Assembly: GCA_014529385.2 (NCBI GenBank)
Contig: CM043942.1
Coordinates: forward strand, 4,802,501-4,866,500
Length of the DNA stretch: 64,000 nucleotides
Reading direction: 5' to 3'
DNA from: Adiantum capillus-veneris
Lineage: Eukaryota > Streptophyta > Polypodiopsida > Polypodiales > Pteridaceae
The notes beneath the pieces are model-generated. The model had not been told where the DNA came from. It saw only the letters and a program-made list of their open reading frames with translations, and searched no databases. Below, in pieces: positions 57,470 to 64,000 of the stretch; position 1 is the first letter of the stretch, and each line of letters opens with the position of its first letter. A program made the translations under genes and the position numbers.

Positions 57470-59459
57470 GTGCTCAGATTTGATGTATCTGACCCAGAAG
57501 ACGAGGTCGATGTGCTACCTGAGGAAGAATCAACACCAATGTCATCAAGCAAGATGTTGCAAAGCTTAATGGAGCCTTTCACTGATTTCAGGGTGGAAAT
57601 TGACTGTCAGGCAGAACAGAATGAGAAGTGGTTGAAGGCAACAAGTTTATATGAATTTGCTACTCTACCTTGGGGCCAGTGGAAAGGGAACATTTATGCA
57701 AAACGCAAATGGAGCTGTTATGAAAATCCAAAGGTGCCATTTTTGAGAAGGTACATCTTAGTCCAGGTGTGGTAGCTCAGGTATTTCAGCTTCCCTTTAC
57801 CTCTGTTACTGCAGTACCAAAATGTTCAGATGAAAATCTGAAAAAAGAATTTGGACCAAGAGAAGGAGGTAGGCAGTACTTTATGTTGAAGAATGTAGAG
57901 TATTGGAGGAGAGAACAACTGAAATGGTTTTTGGAAAGAGTTTGTTTTCTAGCTAAATATGACTACATGTCTAAGGAAAATTGGGCACCACTGTATTTTG
58001 CTGAAAATGGGGGGAAGGTTAGTTGGGCATATTGGGTGTATGATAGGATTCATGCAGAAGTCTTTACCTCGGATAGAAGAAAGACCCAGTTGAGTAGCAG
58101 GTTAGCAGCATTTCTGTCTGCTTTGTTTGCTTTTGCTCAGAAAGTTGATGTAGGGGAGGTCACAGTTTCTCTCATTACTCCTATAAATGTGGTCAGTCCT
58201 AGGCCGGAACAGGGGAGAATATCTGACAAAGCAGAGTTTAGTAAAAGCATGGATGAAAAGCTGAGGACCATACAGGATTTTATTGAAGCAGGATACACTG
58301 AGGATGAGGCCAAGATGGCATTGGCTAGTCATGAGCAAAAACTGCTTATGGGGAATTTGCTCAAGAGTTTGGATGTTGAGACACAAACTCCTAGTAGGGT
58401 TATAGGCAAAACTTTTAACATGCCCAAAAAGAGGAAGCTGGATAGTGCTTTGCATGAGGTGGCCAAATCATTAGATTTCTCTCCAGCTGGTCCTAGTACT
58501 TCTGCTAAATCTGATTTGCTTATTACTGATGTACCAACAGCTCTGAAGATGTTGCAGAAATTACAGGGATTTGTAAGGTATCAGCAGCACAATACGGAGG
58601 AACAGTTACAAAATATAGCTGAATCTGGTCTATCTAAAGCAATGCTACACCAACAGTCAGAGTTGGTGGAATCCTTGAAGCAGGAATTGGTAGAGAAGAA
58701 GGAGAAACATCAACAAGAGATGCAAGATCAGTTGCAACTACATCAACAAGAGATAGCAAAGGTTAAGCTCTCCTTGGAAATGTTTCAAGAATGGACTAAG
58801 GAATTGGAAGGCAGAGTCAATTCTGAGCTGGATCAGGTGTCTAACAGAAATACAGAGTTATAGGTGGAGAATGAAATGTTACAACAAAGGTTGAAACCTT
58901 TGGAAGCTTTGGAAAAGCAAGTATTAGCTCAAGAAGATATCAATGTTTTTGGAGTGCTCATGGATGAAGGGGATCTCAATCTGGTAAGACAACAGTTGGT
59001 TGAGGGGATGCAGGATGTTTGGAAAGCAATGAGAGAAAGGCTGACATCAGTTATCAAGTATCCCTATGAGGCTGTGAGATCAGGCTTCATCAGTTCTCAT
59101 GAAGCTGCCTTATTAGAGACAATTGAATCTCTGAAGAAAGAAAAAGGTGTTTATCAGGAGCAACTTCAGGAGTTCAAGGATAAACAGTTGCAGGTGGATG
59201 AAGAATTCATGGTACAAGGTGGTTCTGCACTTAAAAAACTAGTGCATGTTTTTGTTCAAACACTTCAAGCTGCTGAGGAAATTTAGAAGTCAAGTGGAGA
59301 AGCTTTGCCAATGGAGGTTGAATATCAGAAGGAGATTACGAATGTTGCAAATATTGAAGTTCCAGAAATCAGTGCAACAAAGAATGAGGAGACTGTGGTA
59401 ACTACAATACAAGAAGCTGATACTGAAACAATTCTCAAAGATATGTTTGAAGTTTAGGA
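57470..59459 (+). pseudogene. Element 2 post-pol ORF with nuclear signal and coiled coil (broken)
   Basis: Sense-strand ORF between integrase and the 3' LTR. It starts MLRFDVSDPEDEVDVLPEEE at 57470. A small shift near 57725 moves the reading to the frame open from about 57724 to 58860. A globular region follows (FQLPFTSVTAVPKCSDENLK; YWRREQLKWFLERVCFLAKY; VSWAYWVYDRIHAEVFT), then a classical nuclear signal MPKKRKLDS (58420-58446), then a long Gln/Glu/Lys-rich coiled coil (58660-59270). Stops TAG at 58861 and 59284 interrupt the same frame, which goes on to 59457. It has no membrane segment, so it is not envelope-like. The fold may be related to the plant-transposon-protein domains of Tat-type elements; this is a guess. 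Confidence 0.65.
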
Positions 59460-59551
59460 TGGTCAGGAATTCTTTTTTCTAAATCTTGTTGATCAAGGGA
59501 TATGTGGATTCGAGTCAGATTTCAGAGAAATCCACCACCGGGCTGTCCATG

Positions 59552-59938
59552 TGTTGACAGGCATATCAGAGTACCAATTTAGTAGTTAGTCAGAAGTGCT
59601 TCATCAGATATAGTTAGTCGGATCATAGTTAGTCGGATGTTGTTTAAATCGGATATTTAACAGTTATGATATATCAAGACTGAGGTTGTTATTACCAGTC
59701 TGTTTTGTATGATGGTTATAAGTCAATTCTGGGAGTTGTGATGGCGCAGTTGTATTCAGAGATGTTGTAGTTCTTCTTGATCAATGAAGCACTCTTGTTA
59801 TCTTAGTTCTGAGTTATCAATTTCTTCTATCTCTTACTTTCAGTATGATGTTAGTACTTCTGTGTATTATTTCCTAGTTATGAGATGCTGAAAGAATTGT
59901 GATGCACTATGCATTTCCTGTGTTGATGAACTACAACA
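59552..59938 (+). mobile_element. Element 2 3' LTR
   Basis: 387 bp, matching 40419-40805. It is followed by GATAC and the continuation of element 1. Confidence 0.9.
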
Positions 59939-59943
59939 GATAC

Positions 59944-60406
59944 CAAAAAGCCAGATCGGCCAAAAACAGATATGGATCAAGAAGACAAAGATCTCTAATG
60001 ACAAATCACAAGATCCAACACCAAAACAAAAACAAGAAAAGCGTGCACGAACGGGTAAGAATATCACAAACTTGCAAGCTTTCACAACTCAGGTTTGGGC
60101 TCCAAAGAAGTTGATTCAAGCACAAAAAAGTTAGGAATTCATTCAAATCCTAAATCCCATCCCCAATCAAGCGTACAAGGGCTGAAGCAAAGACCACTGT
60201 TGACTCACACAACAAAAAGGTGGATCCCAAAGAAGTCTCTTCAAACACAAACGAAGCACTGGCAAGTATGGGTTCCCAAACGAGCGTCAGCAACAAAACA
60301 GCCAATAATCACAAAGAAATGGGTCCCAAAAAATAACAAAAAAACTAATGTCAGTGCATCGCCGCTTGAATTCTTACAATTCTTCCTACGATTACAGTAC
60401 AGTTAG
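59944..60406 (+). pseudogene. Element 1 W-[VIA]-P-K motif region
   Basis: Element 1 resumes after the GATAC duplication. Readings here give QVWAPKKLI (about 60089), KRWIPKKSL (about 60220), QVWVPKRAS (about 60263) and KKWVPKNN (about 60318), in basic Gln/Thr-rich surroundings and mainly in the 60095-60406 frame. The same spaced motif occurs in family B after protease (17190-16940). No known domain is assigned. It may be the C-terminal tail of the element's polyprotein. Confidence 0.45.
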
Positions 60407-60409
60407 AAG

Positions 60410-61940
60410 AGAGCAAGTCGCTTCAATCAAGCAAATATACAGGAGCTTCAAAGACCATTACATTGCTTAGAATAGGAAGCCTCGCCAACAAATGCCAATA
60501 AGCAAATTGCTTATACCCACATCTTGCACAACATAAATCTTTTCAATGCATTGACTGTGTATGCATAATAGGGCTACATTACAAGGCGTGCATAGGCACA
60601 ACTTTTAATTGTCCAAGCACAACACGTACACTTTGCGATACCCTGTCGTAAAGGATGACTCCAAATAGGAAGGGAGGAGGCATTCAGAATGCGGACCTAA
60701 CATTATGACTATTAGAGGGAAATGTTTTGTGAGATGCATTGAATTTTTGCGTTTTATTGTGATAATTTTTTGAAGAAATTTAGAGTATATGCCCTCATAG
60801 TAGTGTTACAGAGGAGTATGGAGAAAAAATCCATATATGAGCCCCTAAGGACATGTGTATAGTGTACATAGCATTTAGATTTCTATTTGAATGATTTTTC
60901 TTTTGTTAAGTTTTTTTAAAGATTTTCTTTGTATATTATTAAGAAAAAAATAAAAAAATCCATAATCCACATGAAGAAAAGACTGGCGAGAGGCCTGAGC
61001 ACTACAAAGAGAAGAAGGTACAGGAAAACTATGAAACTTCACGAAGTATGTCTCAACAGCCACTACAACAGCCGAAGAACTTGTCACAAAGCAGTGTCAA
61101 TATGCAACCGACAAGTCATACAAGTCAGAGTCGAGTAGCTAAGCCACAAAATGAGTGAGGTGTTAGTACCAAAGCTTCAAGTAATATTCTTTGTGGTCTA
61201 AGCGTCTTAGCTATTCTAGGTACTGCTCAAGCTAGAAGAGTTGAGCATATTTACGTTGTGTCGCTCATGCTGGTATAGGTGAGCAAAAGAGTCGAAGTCT
61301 AAGTACTTAAGTCTAGTGAAGTGAAGGAGAAGGTCCAAAAGACACCCACGTACTGAGCACAGTGAGATACGAGTGGAGAAACTTCTACATCGATAACCCT
61401 TCTTTGAAAGGTGGAAGCTATTGAGACATCTTTTGATGTCACATGTGCTACATTTATTCCTCGAAGCACCCATCATCTCCTTCTTTCACATTGCATGCTT
61501 TTGTTGAAAAATTTCTCATATGCATATAGAGTGTCCCATAGTTGGCACTTGCATCAGGCACTCTTTCCGTGTTTCACCCAAGCACTCACCCTTTATGAAC
61601 ATGTACTTCGCGTTCAACTGCTCAACTCCAATAAGAGCGTATACCAAAGGAATTTTTTTCCCACTGGGTTTTTTCCCTTTGGTCATCCAGGTTTTAGACC
61701 CTAATCTAAAGACACCTATCACCATCCTCTTGTACATATTCCTTCTACATCAACAATAAGGAAATGATACTCAAATCAATTGACAAATGAATTGGAGCAC
61801 CAATTTCAGATCATAGCATACTTCTCCTCAATGGCGAGTCGAAGAATGGCCTACAATGACAAAGCTGCAGACAACACTCACAACATAACTCAAGAACAAA
61901 CAAGTCCTCAAAGATAAAGAGCAGACATAAGGGTAATCAA
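60410..61940 (+). other. Element 1 long 3' region without recognised genes
   Basis: About 1.5 kb. ATAGGAAGGGAGGAGGCA (60675-60692) looks like a polypurine tract but is followed by no LTR. The open frames at 60929, 61216 (minus) and 61411 are short and not supported. It ends where helicase homology begins. Confidence 0.5.
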
Positions 61941-61944
61941 AGGA

Positions 61945-62510
<566 letters not shown>

Positions 62511-62540
62511 CAATCAGGTCATGTCGGGGACGACATGAAC

Positions 62541-62554
62541 GTGGAAGGGGGGAA
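62541..62554 (+). promoter_or_regulatory. Element 1 polypurine tract
   Basis: GTGGAAGGGGGGAA lies immediately before the 3' LTR. It is the plus-strand priming site and resembles those of family B and element C. Confidence 0.9.
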
Positions 62555-63509
62555 TGTTGACCGCTGGGTCAACAACACAACATAACTCAAGTTTCGTACC
62601 AAAGTCTTATATTTTGCGAGTTACGAAATGCTGTGGATGGATATAAACGTCATTTGTAATGAGTAGTTATTCTAGTTTCAGAAGCCGGGGTGCAATGGCA
62701 CTTCCAGATTGTAAATACAAAGCCATTTGACCCTTTCAACCCCATTTTTTGGTTAAACCTAAGGTAGCCTTAGTATATAAGGTACCTAGGTCATTTTGTA
62801 AAGAAGACTTTTATCATAATCAAAACTTAGCGCTGCCGTCTACTGTGTGTGTGAGAGAAAGAGAGTGAGAGTGAGCTTCATCCTCTCGCTACGCCTGGCT
62901 CGCTCAACACATTGGAGATCCGACTGCACCATTGTTGTAGGCTCGAGGAGAGCTACGCGACAACGCCAAGCATTCCACGCGAGACGAAGCGCACACGCTG
63001 ACGCATCTACGAGCTATTTGTGGCCGTAAGTGTATCAAACGATGTATGTTTTCTTCGTGCTAGTAGTCTATAGAATCGTGGCGACATAAGCTACGCATAG
63101 GTACTCATAAATTTCAGTTTTGGGCACTTTCAAAATTCGGCTCTGTCATCCTACGTGTTTTCCGCAGATGGGTTTAGAGTGAGGGTTTTGAGTGTAGAAG
63201 CTTAGGGACAGGTGTATCCTAGTGAGGGGATGGTGTTCCTTAAGTTTCGTACGAATCTGGCATGATTAGGTGAGTTACCTTCCGTATGTGTGTATGTGGC
63301 TAGGTGGTGTAGTTGAGAGTAGTGAGGTTCTTGATTGTGGTTTAGTTGGCCTTTCAGAGTGTTGTATGTGTAGGATGGTCTCAGCCTGACAAGCTAAAGA
63401 GATTTCCTCCGTGTGCCTATCGTGTCATCTGTGTCCTCGATTGACATTATGTTGATCTAGGTAGTGTTTGCATGCACTTCATGGGTGTGTGAGTCGCTCC
63501 CGTCCAACA
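62555..63509 (+). mobile_element. Element 1 3' LTR
   Basis: 955 bp. Starts with the same terminal hairpin as the 5' LTR, has TATATAAGG at 62774-62782 and ends CCAACA. It contains a 163-bp segment missing from the 5' LTR, with a short GT/GA-rich tract at 62842-62876. The palindrome half-copy (63147-63158) reads CATCCTACGTGT, a CpG-to-TpG change. Confidence 0.9.
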
Positions 63510-63514
63510 ACTTT

Positions 63515-64000
63515 CCAAGTCTAGCTCATCTTTCCCTTGATGACACCACGACTACCATGCCTACCCCAATGATGGGCATGTCGAGAAACATGCCATGGAC
63601 CTCATTTGTTAGTAAAACACCGCTACATGGTAGCTCAATGCCTGCAACAGTACCTACAAGTGTGTACCAATCGTATACACCCATGGGTCCTCGTACTCAT
63701 GTATTCCCTACCCCTCCCATTGTTTCAACTATCTATGCTCCACAACCACAACACCCAAGGTCTTATTTCCATCGGACTATACCGGCTAGCATTAGCATGT
63801 CACATCCGATGTCTGCTATGCCTAGGGCCATACATATGGGCTTTGGACCACCAGATGGCACAACATCGTACCCAACATGGAACTCAAGGGCTTCCTATGC
63901 GCCAAGCCCGATGCCAATACCTACTCCACATGTAGTCTTTGGAGCACCTCCACCCACGGTGCCTGCTTACTTAGGTGACTTGGCAACGTTTGCTCAAGCT
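63515..64000 (+). pseudogene. Family B Gag, continuation after element 1
   Basis: Picks up the Pro/Met/Ser-rich Gag region exactly where 32607 left it (LAHLSLDDTTTTMPTPMMGM; SSMPATVPTSVYQSYTPMG; SISMSHPMSAMPRAIHMGFG), co-linear with 21870-21380 on the minus strand. It runs off the window before the Gag core. Confidence 0.85.

Larger units (their letters stand above)
40419..59938 (+). mobile_element. Element 2: Athila/Tat-like gypsy element with a post-pol ORF
   Basis: 387-bp LTRs at 40419-40805 and 59552-59938 with about 11 differences by eye. Perfect target duplication GATAC (40414-40418, 59939-59943). Gag, protease, RT, RNase H and integrase share one frame, then an extra ORF lies before the 3' LTR. 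No chromodomain is seen, and the integrase and RT wording (for example LLLQEFDFL, STAYHPQANGQAE) suits the non-chromovirus Athila/Tat side. No clear polypurine tract precedes the 3' LTR, which is odd. Element 3 interrupts its gag. Confidence 0.9.

Noticed and set aside
44905-59459. Alternative genetic code with TAG read as glutamine
   Set aside because: Many in-frame TAGs replace Gln, but CAG codons remain abundant, one TAG replaces a conserved Trp, and TGA and TAA stops also occur. Deamination in a methylated plant genome explains this better.

Overview
The window is nuclear DNA from a land plant, from a gene-poor and repeat-rich region. I found no intact host gene. Nearly all 64 kb is LTR retrotransposons: Ty1/copia and Ty3/gypsy polyproteins with plant-type lineages, a chromodomain chromovirus, and primer binding sites matching plant initiator-Met and Asp tRNAs. 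The only host-derived coding sequence is a broken plant-type DEAD-box helicase piece inside a retroelement. The long nested insertions suggest a large genome (gymnosperm, fern or similar), but the sequence does not fix the species.

Layout. Bases 1-5247 hold the 5' half of a minus-strand gypsy-type element, family A (gag, leader, PBS, 5' LTR). 5248-6510 is unassigned. 6511-9401 holds broken copia pieces carrying a short DNA transposon. 9407-23461 is a minus-strand gag-protease element, family B, whose 3' LTR is split by a complete copia element (Copia 1, 9489-14639). At 23462 begins the 3' LTR of a further minus-strand element, C. Its internal DNA is cut at 24751 by Copia 2, whose gag is cut at 29062 by plus-strand family B copies (LTRs at 29062 and 30113). 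Their gag is cut at 32608 by element 1 (32608-63509). Element 1 is cut at 40419 by element 2 (to 59938), and element 2 is cut at 41298 by element 3 (to 51966). After 63509 the family B gag resumes. The inner three joins have target-site duplications: (C/A)CTTT, GATAC and CCGCT.

How the parts work. Element 3 (chromovirus) and element 2 (Athila/Tat-like) once encoded Gag, protease, reverse transcriptase, RNase H and integrase, and both now carry stop codons. Family B and element 1 encode Gag and protease followed by a shared post-protease region and W-[VIA]-P-K motifs. I see no reverse transcriptase or integrase in them, so they probably depended on enzymes from other elements.

The most unusual signal is in the untranslated leaders of element 1 and family A. 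Each leader carries a series of long palindromes spaced about 284 bases apart. The palindromes differ completely in sequence between the two elements but share a CGCG centre. In the clear units of both, a TATACCA/CATACCA box lies about 35 bases downstream on the sense strand. Each element's LTR also carries a partial copy of its own palindrome. This looks like a cis-acting RNA or DNA module in the position where retroelements keep dimerisation and packaging signals.
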